From Enterococcus gilvus ATCC BAA-350 (GTDB lineage Bacteria; Bacillota; Bacilli; Lactobacillales; Enterococcaceae), in NCBI RefSeq assembly GCF_000407545.1, contig NZ_ASWH01000001.1, positions 1,255,501 to 1,319,500 on the forward strand: a DNA stretch of 64,000 bases, read 5' to 3'. This document shows positions 8,801-18,828 of the stretch, piece after piece. The translations under genes were made by a program, and so were the position numbers. Numbering within the stretch: position 1 is the stretch's first letter; each line of letters opens with the position of its first letter. The notes under the pieces were generated by a model. That model saw nothing but the letters and a program-made list of their open reading frames with translations, did not search any database and was not told the DNA's origin.

Positions 8801-10255
8801 ATGAATTATAAAAATGTAGTAAAAGAAATTGTTTCTGCTGTTGGAGGAAAAGAGAATATTTCTCAAGCAACCCATTGTGTGACTCGCTTGCGTTTGACCT
8901 TGAAAGAAGATACATATGATTTAGCCAAATTGGAGAATATCGATGGCGCAAAAGGAGTATTCTATAACAAAGGACAATTGCAGATCGTTTTTGGTACTGG
9001 TGTTGTTGAACGGGTTTATGAGGCCTTTATTACTGAAATAGAAATTGATAATAATCAGATTTATGAGGATTTGAACAAAGAAATGACTTGGAAGGACAAA
9101 CTGACGGAGTTCTTCAAAGCTTTCTCTGATATTTTCGTCGCATTGATACCTGCCATTGTGGGTTGTGCCATGCTGCTGGGTTTACGGTCATTATTTATTA
9201 CAACCGGACTATTTGGGTTAGAAGGCAGTTTGGCCGACAATTACAAATGGGCAGCCGATACAGCTAGCTTTTTGAATATTATCGCAACGGGGTTGAATTT
9301 TCTGCCTGTTTTTGTGGCCTACTCAGCAACCAAGCGTTTTGGTGGGAATCCGGTATTCGGTATTATTCTAGGATTGATTTTGGTTCATCCAGATTTAGGA
9401 AATCGTTTTGAGTACATGCAGGGTACTATACAGGATGCTCAATATTGGAGTCTATTCGGATTGAGTATTCCGCAAGTTGCTTTCCAAGGTGGTATTTTCC
9501 CAGCAATCCTGACTTCCTTCTTTATGGCGAAATTTGAAAAGTTTGTAACTAAATATACACCTAAAATGCTGACTTTCATTGTTGTTCCAGCGGTAACGAT
9601 CTTAGTATCAGCATTGTCACTGTTCTTGGTGTTTGGTCCTTTAGGAGATTTAGTTGCTTCTGGGATCGGAACAATAGCGGATTTCTTGTATGTTAAAGCA
9701 GGTGTCTTCGGGGCTGGAATTTTTGCGGCTTTACTACAGCCATTGGTTATCACAGGAACGCATCATATGATCGGCTCTATCGAAGCACAATTATTAGCAC
9801 AAACTGGATTCAACTATATCCAACCTTTATGGGCCGTTTCAATTATCGCTCAAGGAGGTGCAGCAATGGGGATGTTCTTCTTAGCGAAAAAAGGTTCCAA
9901 ACGTCGTGAGATTTCTTTCTCTAGTTTTATTCCGACGCTTGTGGGTGTTAGTGAACCGGCGATTTTTGCGGTCAACTTGAAGGATTCGCTGATTCCTTTT
10001 ATTACGGGAGTGCTAGGTGCTGGAATTGGAGGAGCTTACATGAAAATCTTTGATGTAAAAGCGTTAGGTTTTGGTTTGACCGGAATCCCAGGGATAACGA
10101 TCGTCAATCCGCCGGTAGTGATTCACTATATTTTCGGATGTCTACTATCCTTCTTACTGCCTATCGTATTCCTATTTGTATACAACAAGGTCAAAGGTGT
10201 GGCAGGTGCGGAAATTCAGACAAGTGATAGTATAAAGGAAGTGAAGGCGTCGTGA
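8801..10255 (+). CDS. Sucrose-type PTS transporter, EIIBC components
   Basis: A 484-aa membrane transporter. Residues 1-85 form an EIIB domain with the phospho-Cys26 in THCVTRLR. The remainder is a glucose/sucrose-superfamily EIIC with about ten spans, including GTHHMIGSIE and the GVSEPAIFAVN motif. No EIIA domain is present, so phosphate must come from a separate EIIA. I chose the ATG at 8801 because AAGGAGG lies at 8787-8793. An earlier in-frame start would overlap the operators. It overlaps the following GH32 gene by 4 bp. The likely substrate is sucrose or a related beta-fructoside. Confidence 0.88.
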   Translation: MNYKNVVKEIVSAVGGKENISQATHCVTRLRLTLKEDTYDLAKLENIDGAKGVFYNKGQLQIVFGTGVVERVYEAFITEIEIDNNQIYEDLNKEMTWKDKLTEFFKAFSDIFVALIPAIVGCAMLLGLRSLFITTGLFGLEGSLADNYKWAADTASFLNIIATGLNFLPVFVAYSATKRFGGNPVFGIILGLILVHPDLGNRFEYMQGTIQDAQYWSLFGLSIPQVAFQGGIFPAILTSFFMAKFEKFVTKYTPKMLTFIVVPAVTILVSALSLFLVFGPLGDLVASGIGTIADFLYVKAGVFGAGIFAALLQPLVITGTHHMIGSIEAQLLAQTGFNYIQPLWAVSIIAQGGAAMGMFFLAKKGSKRREISFSSFIPTLVGVSEPAIFAVNLKDSLIPFITGVLGAGIGGAYMKIFDVKALGFGLTGIPGITIVNPPVVIHYIFGCLLSFLLPIVFLFVYNKVKGVAGAEIQTSDSIKEVKAS

Positions 10256-11679
10256 AAACAGGAGTAATAGAAAATCATAAAACCAATGTTTATACGAAAG
10301 AAAAACAAGCACAGTTAGAAGAACTTACCAAAGTAGTCGCCCAAAGCAGCTACTTGCCAGAATTACACATTTACCCAAAAGCTGGATTAATGAATGATCC
10401 AAATGGACTGGCTTATTTTAATCAAAAATATTATGTCTTCTTCCAATGGTATCCCTTCGCCCCGGTTCATGGACTGAAGCATTGGGGAAAAACGACCTCC
10501 AAAGATTTGATTCATTGGTCGGAACAAGAACCGGCTTTGATTCCTGATCGACACTATGAAAAAAATGGCTGCTATTCGGGGAACGCTTTTGAATACGAAG
10601 ACAAATTGTATTTATTCTATACGGCAAATTTCAAAACACCAGCGGGAAAAATTCCAAAGCAGGCACTAGCGATCATGGACAAGGATGAGAAAATCATAAA
10701 AGTTGAAAAGCTAATCATTGATTCTGGAGTCGAAGGATTATCGGGAGAGTTGCGTGACCCATATGTTTTTTCTAGAAATGGTTTGTTTTACATGCTTCTC
10801 GGCGGTAGTAAATTCGAAGGAGATGAACACCCAGGTTTCGGAGAAGAGGGCGTGCTATTACTTTATAAAAGTGAGAATTTGTTGGATTGGAACTATCAAG
10901 GGTTGATTGATTTACCGATTGATACAGGTTATATGCTGGAATGTCCAAGTCTGATTGAAGTTGATGGAAAAGAAGTTTTATTTTTATCTCCTATGGGAAT
11001 GGCTTCAGATGAGACACGATTAAATAATCGGTTTGCAACGGTCTATCTAGTCGGTGAATTGGATCTGGAGGAACGAATATTCAAGACGGATCAATGGGAT
11101 GAAATGGATGCCGGGTTCGATTTTTACGCTCCGCAGGCATTTTATAAAGAAAAGCAACCTCTGATGATGGCGTGGTTTGGTTGCGGTGAACCGGAGTATC
11201 CAGTGGATGAGCAATGGCAGCATGGGTTAACCTTCACTCAAAAATTACATTTAAAGCATGGAAAACTTTTACGTTTTCCAGTAGATGAAATTCTTGGAGC
11301 CTTTTCTGAAGGTGAAAATGTAACTACTAAGAGCATTATGCCGAATACTTCAACCTATCATTTGCAATTAACAGACGGATTTGATTTTCGAGTGGGTTCA
11401 AAGGAGGACTACTGGTCCTTCACGTATGACACTGACAAAGAAGAAGCATGTATTTCCAGAGAAGGATTGGATCAAATAATCGATGAGACATTTGGATTTG
11501 AAAGAAAAGCCAAAGTTAAACACTTAACGGTCGTCGATGTTTTTGTTGATAACTCATTTGTGGAGATTTATTTAAATGAAGGAGAAATAGTCTTTTCTTT
11601 CAGAGTATTCCAGCAAATCACAGGAACAATTTATTCCACCGCTCATATATTAGTGGGGACGTTGAATAAAAAAAAGTGA
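10252..11679 (+). CDS. scrB: GH32 sucrose-6-phosphate hydrolase (first copy)
   Basis: A 475-aa cytoplasmic glycoside hydrolase, the usual ScrB length. The three GH32 signatures are intact: the nucleophile Asp49 in LMNDPNG, the transition-state stabiliser Asp169 in LRDP, and the acid/base Glu230 in LECP. There is no signal peptide. It would split the sucrose-6-phosphate delivered by the coupled PTS into glucose-6-phosphate and fructose. The GTG start overlaps the PTS stop, giving translational coupling. Hydrolysis of another phosphorylated fructoside remains possible. Confidence 0.88.
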   Translation: MKTGVIENHKTNVYTKEKQAQLEELTKVVAQSSYLPELHIYPKAGLMNDPNGLAYFNQKYYVFFQWYPFAPVHGLKHWGKTTSKDLIHWSEQEPALIPDRHYEKNGCYSGNAFEYEDKLYLFYTANFKTPAGKIPKQALAIMDKDEKIIKVEKLIIDSGVEGLSGELRDPYVFSRNGLFYMLLGGSKFEGDEHPGFGEEGVLLLYKSENLLDWNYQGLIDLPIDTGYMLECPSLIEVDGKEVLFLSPMGMASDETRLNNRFATVYLVGELDLEERIFKTDQWDEMDAGFDFYAPQAFYKEKQPLMMAWFGCGEPEYPVDEQWQHGLTFTQKLHLKHGKLLRFPVDEILGAFSEGENVTTKSIMPNTSTYHLQLTDGFDFRVGSKEDYWSFTYDTDKEEACISREGLDQIIDETFGFERKAKVKHLTVVDVFVDNSFVEIYLNEGEIVFSFRVFQQITGTIYSTAHILVGTLNKKK

Positions 11680-11726
11680 ACGACTGATGTTTGGGAAATG
11701 GAAAAGATACCCTTCTTTAGAAATTC

Positions 11727-11740
11727 GGGTGGTACCACAG
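11727..11740 (+). promoter_or_regulatory. Truncated T-box antiterminator sequence
   Basis: GGGTGGTACCACAG closely matches the conserved T-box core. It lies only 48 bp after the GH32 stop, so there is no room for the specifier stem, and no aminoacyl-tRNA synthetase or amino-acid gene follows. It looks like a fragment of a T-box leader left by rearrangement. Confidence 0.55.
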
Positions 11741-11788
11741 TAAACGGGTAAAAAAATTTACTTTTTTAAAAGAGATAAAATAAAAAAA

Positions 11789-11830
11789 AGAAGATGATCG
11801 ATGCTTAGTAACGATCGTCTTCATTTTTTT
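11789..11830 (+). terminator. Intrinsic terminator after the first sucrose operon
   Basis: AAGATGATCG pairs with CGATCGTCTT (one G-T pair) and is followed by a T-run. It may have been the terminator of the T-box remnant and now ends the scr transcript. Confidence 0.75.
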
Positions 11831-12555
11831 TGACCCAGAAGAGTGTTTTACTTACTATTTTTTTCTTTTCTTCTTACTTCATAATTCGGTCGATATTCGT
11901 GGCAAAGAGTGTGACTGTATCTTGAAACATCATGACTTCAACCAAAAGCAAGGTCATCAATATTTGTGTTATGCCCATCGGTATCGAAGACCAGATGATT
12001 TGGGCTCTCGAAAAGAAATGGTGATTCGCTATTACTGACAGAATCATTTTGGCTGGTGGACAGATAAACGTGACCAAGAGGAAACGATTTGATGTCGAAG
12101 ATTCGTGAGCATGTAAAAGATAACGCTATCTTTTAACGGAAAAAATGGAAGTCTCTCAACATAGTGATGAAAGCTGAATGCAGACGTTTGGCAATGCAAA
12201 AGAAGTATTTGCCTTAGATTCTACAACGATGCCCAACATCTGCATAACAGGACTTCTTTATGCAAATTGTCCAAATCCATATTGATCTTCAAAGAAAAAT
12301 CTTTTGTGCTATGATATACAGTCTCTTTGAAATCCTTGTCTCAGGTAGCATGCTCAGCAAAAGAAAGATCTCTTAAAAAGTGGGGTTTTCAAGTATTTTG
12401 ATATCTTTTAAAGAATCTCGACAGCCTATTAACTTTATGGAAAAGCTTGTTATCTATGTCTAATATTCAATATCTATATTGTTGCATAGAGGTTTCCTGA
12501 ACCACTATTAGAAAATATAAATAGGAAAAATATTTACCAATCTTTAAATAGCCGA
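11831..12555. other. 725-bp decayed region between the two sucrose modules
   Basis: No intact gene is seen. It contains the transposase remnant listed separately and a short minus-strand hydrophobic reading frame (11874-12077) without a ribosome binding site. Stop codons interrupt all frames that show any family resemblance. With the T-box fragment next to it, this looks like a graveyard of past insertions. Confidence 0.5.
12178..12285 (+). pseudogene. Remnant of an IS4-like transposase
   Basis: One frame reads EVFALDSTTMPNICITGLLY, which resembles the first catalytic Asp block of IS4-type DDE transposases (typically AlDSTTidLCL). The frame stops soon after, and no flanking inverted repeats could be assigned. 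The match is short, so the family assignment is tentative. Confidence 0.35.
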
Positions 12556-13374
12556 CTATTTATTCTGTTTCCGATATTCTCTAGGTGAAAGACCTTCTTT
12601 TGCTTTGAATAGTTTAGAAAAATTTTGAGCATCTTCTATACCAACTGATTGTGAAACGACATTAATGGGATAGTCACTTTGAACTAATAGCTCTTTAGCT
12701 TTATTTAACCTTAGCGTAGTTAAGTACTCTTTTGGACTCAAATTGAAATAATCTTTGAATATCCTATGGAGATAAGATCGATCAATATTTAGTGATTCTG
12801 CGATTTCATTGATTCTCAAATTATCTTCTAAATTGTTTCGCATAAGCTGCAATGCTTTAGTCAAAAGTACATTTTTCGTGGGAGCTATCTTTCCTTTCTC
12901 AACCGGGTATCTTTCACTTAGGTAGAAAAAGATTTCCAACAATTTAGCGTTCAGCAATAGATCATTGTGCTCTGAGATAAGGGATATTTCAAATATTTCG
13001 CTGATTTTATCTTTAATAATATCCCCGCCATCGTAAATTGAAAAAATAGGATGATAGCTATTGATAGCAGTTCTCTCCAGATAGCTTTTCACAAGATCTC
13101 CGCGAAAACCAATCGAGTAGTACGTCCAAGGATTATCTTTACTGGCTTGATAGGAGACGATATTATCTGGTTTGATGAAGAAAAAATCTCCTTTTTTTAG
13201 GCTGTAATGGCGACCTTCACTTGAAAAACAACCCTCGCCTGAATAGACATAATGCAACATATAGCCACTTCTAGTAGTAGGGCCATACTTGTGGGAAGGG
13301 AGCGTTTCATCATATCCTACCGTGTATAAATAGATTTGGTCATTAAAATTATGGTTATTAAAAAAGAGTCGCAT
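12556..13374 (-). CDS. AraC family regulator of the second sucrose/raffinose module
   Basis: A 272-aa regulator with an N-terminal cupin sugar-sensing domain (SGYMLHYVYSGEGCF, GDFFFIKPD) and a C-terminal AraC pair of helix-turn-helix motifs (INEIAESLNIDRSYLHRIF and the NFSKLFKAKEGLSPREYR ending). It resembles MsmR/RafR-type activators. It is divergent from the PTS-GH32-GH36 operon, with 116 bp between them, so it probably activates that operon in response to raffinose, melibiose or sucrose. I chose the ATG at 13374 because GGAGG lies just upstream at 13381-13385 on this strand. Confidence 0.85.
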   Translation of the reverse strand: MRLFFNNHNFNDQIYLYTVGYDETLPSHKYGPTTRSGYMLHYVYSGEGCFSSEGRHYSLKKGDFFFIKPDNIVSYQASKDNPWTYYSIGFRGDLVKSYLERTAINSYHPIFSIYDGGDIIKDKISEIFEISLISEHNDLLLNAKLLEIFFYLSERYPVEKGKIAPTKNVLLTKALQLMRNNLEDNLRINEIAESLNIDRSYLHRIFKDYFNLSPKEYLTTLRLNKAKELLVQSDYPINVVSQSVGIEDAQNFSKLFKAKEGLSPREYRKQNK

Positions 13375-13490
13375 ATTGACCTCCAATCATTGGTTCTAAA
13401 CAATTTGATATTTTATGTCTACATTATACCATGTTTTGTCTTGATTGATTTCGCTAAAATAAGGGTAACTTAACTCGGGAGGGAATTAAA

Positions 13491-14999
13491 ATGGAAAAAA
13501 AGTACGAGGATATTGTCAAAGAACTTATTCATTATGTTGGTGGAGAAGAAAACATTCAAACAGTGACACACTGTGCAACGAGATTAAGACTAGTATTACT
13601 AGATAATGACAAGATAGAAATGTCAAATGTTGAAAATCTCAGACTTGCTAAAGGAGCATTTGTTGCGGGTGATCAACTTCAAATTGTTTTTGGAGCTGGA
13701 CTTGTGAACAGTATTTATCAAGAAGTAGTTGAATTTTTAGGTATGAGTAATACAGAAGTAAAAACTAATGTAAAAGCAAGTTCAAAAACAAAACAAAATC
13801 CGTTACAAAAGTTTATTAAATCAATTTCAGATGTGTTTATTGAAATTATGCCATCTATTTTAGCTGCGGCTTTGTTGATGGGATTAACTTCACTATTATC
13901 TACAAAAGGATTATTTGGTAGTGAGTCTATTGTAGAAATGGTTCCAGCTATCTCGGGCATTAACAGGATGGTTTCCATTGCTTCTTCAGGGATTTTTGCT
14001 TTACTACCAATGATAGTAGCTTACTCTGCTACTAAAAGATTTGGCGGACGTCCCGCATTAGGTTTGGCTATTGGAGCCATTATGATTCATCCGAATCTAG
14101 CTGATGCTTTCGGCGTTGCTGGGGGAAGTTCATCTCCAGAGGTCGTGAATGTATTTGGTTTGAGCATTGAGCTAGTTGGTTTTCAAGGCGGGATTATCAT
14201 TGCTTTAATGATTGGCTACATCGTTGCAAAATTAGATGAGCTATTTAATAAAGTTTTACCCGATATCATAAAATTCGTATTATCGCCCATGTTAACGATC
14301 CTTATTTCTTCTTTGCTGTTGTTTACAATTATTGGACCATTCGGAAGAGAATTAGGCAATGGCTTGACGAATGGTTTACTTTGGATGACTGAGCATTTAG
14401 GAATTTTAGGATTTATGATCTTTGCTGGGGTACAACAAATTATCGTTATTACAGGGCTGCACCATACATTCGGTGCAATCGAAAGTCAGTTGGTTGCGAA
14501 TACAGGTAGAGACTTTTTGAATCCTTTAATGTCCGTAGCACTAGTGGCTCAAGGTGGAGCAGTCTTAGGCTATATGCTTTTGCATAGAAAAAATAAAAAA
14601 ATCCGTGAAATTTCAATTTCTGCATTTACCTCAGTACTGTTCGGTATCTCTGAGCCCGCATTGTTTGGTGTAACTGTAAAATATAAATTCCCGTTGATTG
14701 CCGGATGTATCGCTGGGGCTATCAGTGGAGGATACGTTTTTCTCAGTAAGTTAACAGCAGTTGGCTATGGCACAACTGGCTTGCCAGGATTTACTATTGT
14801 GGATCCGGCCAACAATGGTTATCTCCATTTCGTCGTTGCTCATTTGATTGCAGTGATTGGTGGTATTACCTTAACATACGCATTTGGCAAAGTGTATGAG
14901 AGAAAAAATACAGATGAAAAAGATATAATTTTAGAAGAAAATGTTGCATCAATGATCGAGAAAGAGGCTGAAAAAGAGTTGTCAGTATTTGAGGACTAG
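13491..14999 (+). CDS. Sucrose-type PTS transporter, EIIBC components (second copy)
   Basis: A 502-aa transporter with an EIIB domain (phospho-Cys28 in THCATRLR) and an EIIC domain of the glucose superfamily (GLHHTFGAIESQ, GISEPALFGVT). Like the first copy it lacks EIIA. A GGGAGGG ribosome binding site precedes the ATG. The two PTS proteins share domain order and motifs but differ clearly, so they look like separate acquisitions or old paralogues, not a recent duplication. Its neighbours (GH32 and GH36) suggest import of sucrose, raffinose-family products or another fructoside. Confidence 0.87.
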   Translation: MEKKYEDIVKELIHYVGGEENIQTVTHCATRLRLVLLDNDKIEMSNVENLRLAKGAFVAGDQLQIVFGAGLVNSIYQEVVEFLGMSNTEVKTNVKASSKTKQNPLQKFIKSISDVFIEIMPSILAAALLMGLTSLLSTKGLFGSESIVEMVPAISGINRMVSIASSGIFALLPMIVAYSATKRFGGRPALGLAIGAIMIHPNLADAFGVAGGSSSPEVVNVFGLSIELVGFQGGIIIALMIGYIVAKLDELFNKVLPDIIKFVLSPMLTILISSLLLFTIIGPFGRELGNGLTNGLLWMTEHLGILGFMIFAGVQQIIVITGLHHTFGAIESQLVANTGRDFLNPLMSVALVAQGGAVLGYMLLHRKNKKIREISISAFTSVLFGISEPALFGVTVKYKFPLIAGCIAGAISGGYVFLSKLTAVGYGTTGLPGFTIVDPANNGYLHFVVAHLIAVIGGITLTYAFGKVYERKNTDEKDIILEENVASMIEKEAEKELSVFED

Positions 15000-15000
15000 G

Positions 15001-16509
15001 ATGATGGAAGAGGTAACAGAGAAGTATTTTAAGTATGAACAAATACCGATTGAAATAAAAGAAGAAATGAAAGAAAAAGTAAGCAGAAGCCCTTTTAGAC
15101 AAAGCTTTCATGTGGAAGCCCCCTCTGGTTACTTAAATGATCCAAACGGCTTTAGTTTCTACAATGGAAAGATTCATTTGTTTTATCAATGGACTCCTTT
15201 TAAATATTCTGAAGCGAATATTTGGTATCAAGGTTGGCACCATCTAGTTTCGGAAGATTTGATTTGTTGGGAGTCACTGGGACCTGGAGTTGAACCGGAT
15301 ACGGATTATGAGACTCACGGATCTTATTCTGGTAGTGGACTTTCTGTGGACGGTGAATTATTACTTTTTTACACAGGAAACACTCGAAACGAGCTTTCAC
15401 AAAGAATTCCTTATCAAATAATTGCCACGTTGGATACGGAAGGAAAAATCACTAAGCGGGATTTTCCAGAAATTACTGGAGTGCCGGATGGATATACGGA
15501 TCATTTCAGAGACCCAAAGATTTGGCAGACGGACACCGGAGACTTTTATGCGTTGATTGGGATTCAAAGACAAAATAAAACAGGTGCTGCATTAATGGTT
15601 CATTCTTCAAATACTTATAATTGGGAAATACTTAGCGAAGTAAAAACTAATCTGATCGAGTTTGGATATATGTGGGAGTGCCCAGATTATTTTGAATTAG
15701 AGGGACAAGGTATCTTCATTTTCTCACCTCAGGGTTTAACGCCAGAGGGACCAAACTATCAGAATATCTATCAAACAGGTTATCTGATTGGAGATAAGTT
15801 AAGTAAGGATAATCTATATCTGAATGAAAAGTCATCATTTAAAGAACTAGACCAAGGGTTTGACTTTTACGCTCCTCAATCAACACAGCTGCCTGATGGT
15901 CGAAGAATAGTAATCGGCTGGATGGGCTTGCCAGAAAGTGTTTATCCAACAGAAAATTTTGGTTATTGCGGCTGTTTGACTATGCCTCGAGAATTAACAT
16001 TAGTCGATGGAGACCTAATCCAAAAACCGATTGAAGAAATTAAAAATTACAGAAAAAATCAAAAGGAATTCTCTCAAGCTGACTTATCATCTGGGATTGA
16101 AACCGAAGCAGCTTTTGAATTAATGATTCAAACGAATAATTCTTCTAATAGTGATTTTGTATTAGATTTATGCTGCAACAAAGAGTATACCGAATATACT
16201 CGCATCGAATACATCTCAGATAAAAAAGAATTGTGGCTAGATCGTAAATTCTCTGGAACGCCGTTTGCAACAGAGTTTGGGACACGAAGACTACTTGCGG
16301 AAGATTTAGGAGAAGAAATCCACTTGGATATTTTTATTGATACTAGTTCGATTGAAATATTTATAGATCATGGTAAGACTGTCGCTTCTTCACGTATCTT
16401 TCCTACAACAGATTCACGGCATGTATTTTTTGTTGGGAAAGAGGAGACTCTTTGTAAAATCGATTATTGGAATATAGATGTTAAGGAGAATAGATATGCA
16501 GTTAATTGA
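15001..16509 (+). CDS. GH32 beta-fructosidase (second copy)
   Basis: A 502-aa cytoplasmic GH32 enzyme with the nucleophile Asp47 in YLNDPNG, Asp171 in FRDP and acid/base Glu226 in WECP, plus a C-terminal beta-sandwich. Phosphorylated or free sucrose or a short fructoside is the likely substrate. I chose the ATG at 15001, just after the PTS stop, with GAGG 6 bp upstream. A TTG at 14989 is less likely. The gene overlaps the start of the alpha-galactosidase by 14 bp, so the three proteins are made from one transcript. Confidence 0.86.
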   Translation: MMEEVTEKYFKYEQIPIEIKEEMKEKVSRSPFRQSFHVEAPSGYLNDPNGFSFYNGKIHLFYQWTPFKYSEANIWYQGWHHLVSEDLICWESLGPGVEPDTDYETHGSYSGSGLSVDGELLLFYTGNTRNELSQRIPYQIIATLDTEGKITKRDFPEITGVPDGYTDHFRDPKIWQTDTGDFYALIGIQRQNKTGAALMVHSSNTYNWEILSEVKTNLIEFGYMWECPDYFELEGQGIFIFSPQGLTPEGPNYQNIYQTGYLIGDKLSKDNLYLNEKSSFKELDQGFDFYAPQSTQLPDGRRIVIGWMGLPESVYPTENFGYCGCLTMPRELTLVDGDLIQKPIEEIKNYRKNQKEFSQADLSSGIETEAAFELMIQTNNSSNSDFVLDLCCNKEYTEYTRIEYISDKKELWLDRKFSGTPFATEFGTRRLLAEDLGEEIHLDIFIDTSSIEIFIDHGKTVASSRIFPTTDSRHVFFVGKEETLCKIDYWNIDVKENRYAVN

Positions 16510-18694
16510 GTTTGACGAACAGGAAAAAGTGTTCCATTTAAAAAACGGGATGGTCAGCTATGTATTTTGTATTGAGGAGTTTGGCGTATTGAGCCATCTC
16601 TATTATGGAAAATATATTGATCGATATCGTGGTGGACGAAGTTATCCGAGATTTGAACGTTCTTTTTCAACGAACTTCGCTGAATGCAACGATCGTTATT
16701 ATTCTAGGGATACTATTCCTCACGAGTTTCCAGGTATCGGAAATGGTGATTTTAGAGTTCCAGCGGTGGAAGTCTTTCAAGAAAATGGCAGCTCTGTGAC
16801 TAATTTTGTTTATAAGAGCCATAAGATTTATTCCGGTAAATCACTCCTAAAGGGATTACCTGCGACTTATGTAAAGGAAAAGACAGAAGCGGAATCCTTG
16901 GATGTTGTATTAGTCGATCAATTAACTGAACTTGAAATTGTATTAAATTATACGATTTATAAAGAACGGGCGGTTATTACTAGATCGGCTAGAATAATCA
17001 ACAAAGGTAAGACGTCGGTTCGTTTAACAAAATTTTCAAGTGCAAGTTTGGATATCCCTTATGAAAAGCTTGATATGATTGATTTAAATGGCTCTTGGGG
17101 ACGGGAACGTACAATTACTCGTCAACCTGTATCACCTGGAATAAAAATCTTTGATAGTAAAAGAGGAACTAGCAGTCACCAACAAAATCCTTTTGTTGCT
17201 TTAGCATCTCCCGAGGCAACGGAAGAAACGGGTAATGTATATGGATTTTCACTCATTTATAGTGGAAACCATGAAGAAGTCATTGAACAAGATCAATATG
17301 GACAAATTCGAGTATGTTTAGGGATTAACCCTTATCACTTCAATTGGGAGCTTGATCCAGGAAAAGAGTTTCAGTCTCCCGAAGCGGTACTTGTTTATTC
17401 TGATCAAGGTTTAAATAAGTTTAGTCAGACCTTCCATGATTTGTATCGCGAAAGATTGGCTAGAGGTGAACATCAATATGCGGAACGACCAGTTTTAATC
17501 AATAATTGGGAAGCGACTTACTTTAATTTTGATGACAAAAAAATCAAGGATATCATTGATCAATCAGCGCAATTAGGTATAGAGTTATTTGTTTTGGATG
17601 ATGGATGGTTTGGTTCTCGTTCGGATGATAAAAGAGCCTTGGGTGATTGGGTAGAAAATCGTGATAAACTGGCTGGTGGCTTAAAAGGTTTAAGTGATTA
17701 TGCACATGGCAAAGGATTAAAATTTGGTCTTTGGTTTGAGCCTGAAATGATTTCTGAAGAAAGTCGATTGTTCGAAGCTCATCCAGACTGGGCATTACAA
17801 GTACCAGATAGAGAACGAACATTGAGTAGAAATCAAATGGTTTTAGATTTTAGTAGAGATGATGTTAGAGAACATATACAGAAAAAAATTTCTGATATCT
17901 TGGACAACGTAGAAATAGATTATGTTAAATGGGATATGAATCGTTATTTAACAGAAGCCTATTCAACAGGTTTATCTGAGCAATTACAAGGAGAGGTATA
18001 TCATCGTTATATACTTGGTGTATATCAAATGATGGATTACTTGACTTCAACTTATTCAAACACCCTATTTGAAGGCTGTTCAGGTGGCGGCGGACGATTT
18101 GATCCGGGAATATTACACTATATGCCGCAAAGTTGGACCAGTGATAATACAGATGCAGTTGCAAGATTAGAGATTCAATATGGGACAAGTTTGGTTTATC
18201 CTCCATCAAGTATGGGCTCTCATGTATCAGCAGTGCCAAATCATCAAACAGGAAGAATAACTAGTTTAGAAATGCGTGGTGCAGTTGCAATTTCTGGAGT
18301 TTTCGGCTATGAGTTGGACCCTGAGCAATTATCAGATGAAGAAAAGAATTTGGTCAAAGAGCAAATTCATTTTTACAAAAAATATCGTAAGCTTATCCAA
18401 TACGGTGATTTTTATCGGATTCGCAGTCCTTTTGAATCCAATGAAACAATTTGGCAATTTGTTTCAAAAGATAAAAAAGAATCATTGTTGTTTTATTTTA
18501 AAGTATTGGCTGAAGCTGCCCCTAAATTGGATATCGTTAAGTGTTTAGGTCTTCAGAATGATTATGTTTATAGTATGGATGATGCTGAACAATATTCAGG
18601 GTATGAACTTCAAAACAGCGGCTTCTATTTATTCCCATTTTTAAAAGGCGATTTCCAAAGTAAAATAGTTCATCTTAAAAAGGTGAATGAGTAG
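16496..18694 (+). CDS. GH36 alpha-galactosidase
   Basis: A 732-aa cytoplasmic enzyme of the bacterial tetrameric GH36 group (RafA/AgaR length). The nucleophile is Asp480 in VKWDMNR. The acid/base is about Asp550 in WTSDNTDAV. The substrate-binding loop GCSGGGGRFD and the DDGWFGSR motif are present. It should remove alpha-1,6-galactose from raffinose or melibiose, leaving sucrose for the GH32 partner. The ATG at 16496 is preceded by AAGGAG (16483-16488). It is the last gene of the operon, followed by a strong terminator. Confidence 0.92.
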   Translation: MQLIEFDEQEKVFHLKNGMVSYVFCIEEFGVLSHLYYGKYIDRYRGGRSYPRFERSFSTNFAECNDRYYSRDTIPHEFPGIGNGDFRVPAVEVFQENGSSVTNFVYKSHKIYSGKSLLKGLPATYVKEKTEAESLDVVLVDQLTELEIVLNYTIYKERAVITRSARIINKGKTSVRLTKFSSASLDIPYEKLDMIDLNGSWGRERTITRQPVSPGIKIFDSKRGTSSHQQNPFVALASPEATEETGNVYGFSLIYSGNHEEVIEQDQYGQIRVCLGINPYHFNWELDPGKEFQSPEAVLVYSDQGLNKFSQTFHDLYRERLARGEHQYAERPVLINNWEATYFNFDDKKIKDIIDQSAQLGIELFVLDDGWFGSRSDDKRALGDWVENRDKLAGGLKGLSDYAHGKGLKFGLWFEPEMISEESRLFEAHPDWALQVPDRERTLSRNQMVLDFSRDDVREHIQKKISDILDNVEIDYVKWDMNRYLTEAYSTGLSEQLQGEVYHRYILGVYQMMDYLTSTYSNTLFEGCSGGGGRFDPGILHYMPQSWTSDNTDAVARLEIQYGTSLVYPPSSMGSHVSAVPNHQTGRITSLEMRGAVAISGVFGYELDPEQLSDEEKNLVKEQIHFYKKYRKLIQYGDFYRIRSPFESNETIWQFVSKDKKESLLFYFKVLAEAAPKLDIVKCLGLQNDYVYSMDDAEQYSGYELQNSGFYLFPFLKGDFQSKIVHLKKVNE

Positions 18695-18724
18695 TAGATT
18701 TCAACTATTAAAACTTTTCACGAT

Positions 18725-18780
18725 TAAAAACAGGTAAATTGATTGAGAATTCTCGATTAATTTCCTGTTTTCTATTCTTT
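18725..18780 (+). terminator. Terminator of the GH32-GH36 operon
   Basis: AAAACAGG plus AAATTGAT pairs with ATTAATTT plus CCTGTTTT around an AT-rich loop and is followed by a T-rich stretch. Confidence 0.8.
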
Positions 18781-18828
18781 TATTGGGTAATAAGTTCTTA
18801 TGGTATCATTAATCAATAAGGAGTCCAT

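Noticed and set aside
11874..12077. Minus-strand 67-aa hydrophobic frame
   Set aside because: It has no ribosome binding site, lies in a decayed region next to a transposase remnant and resembles nothing I recognise.
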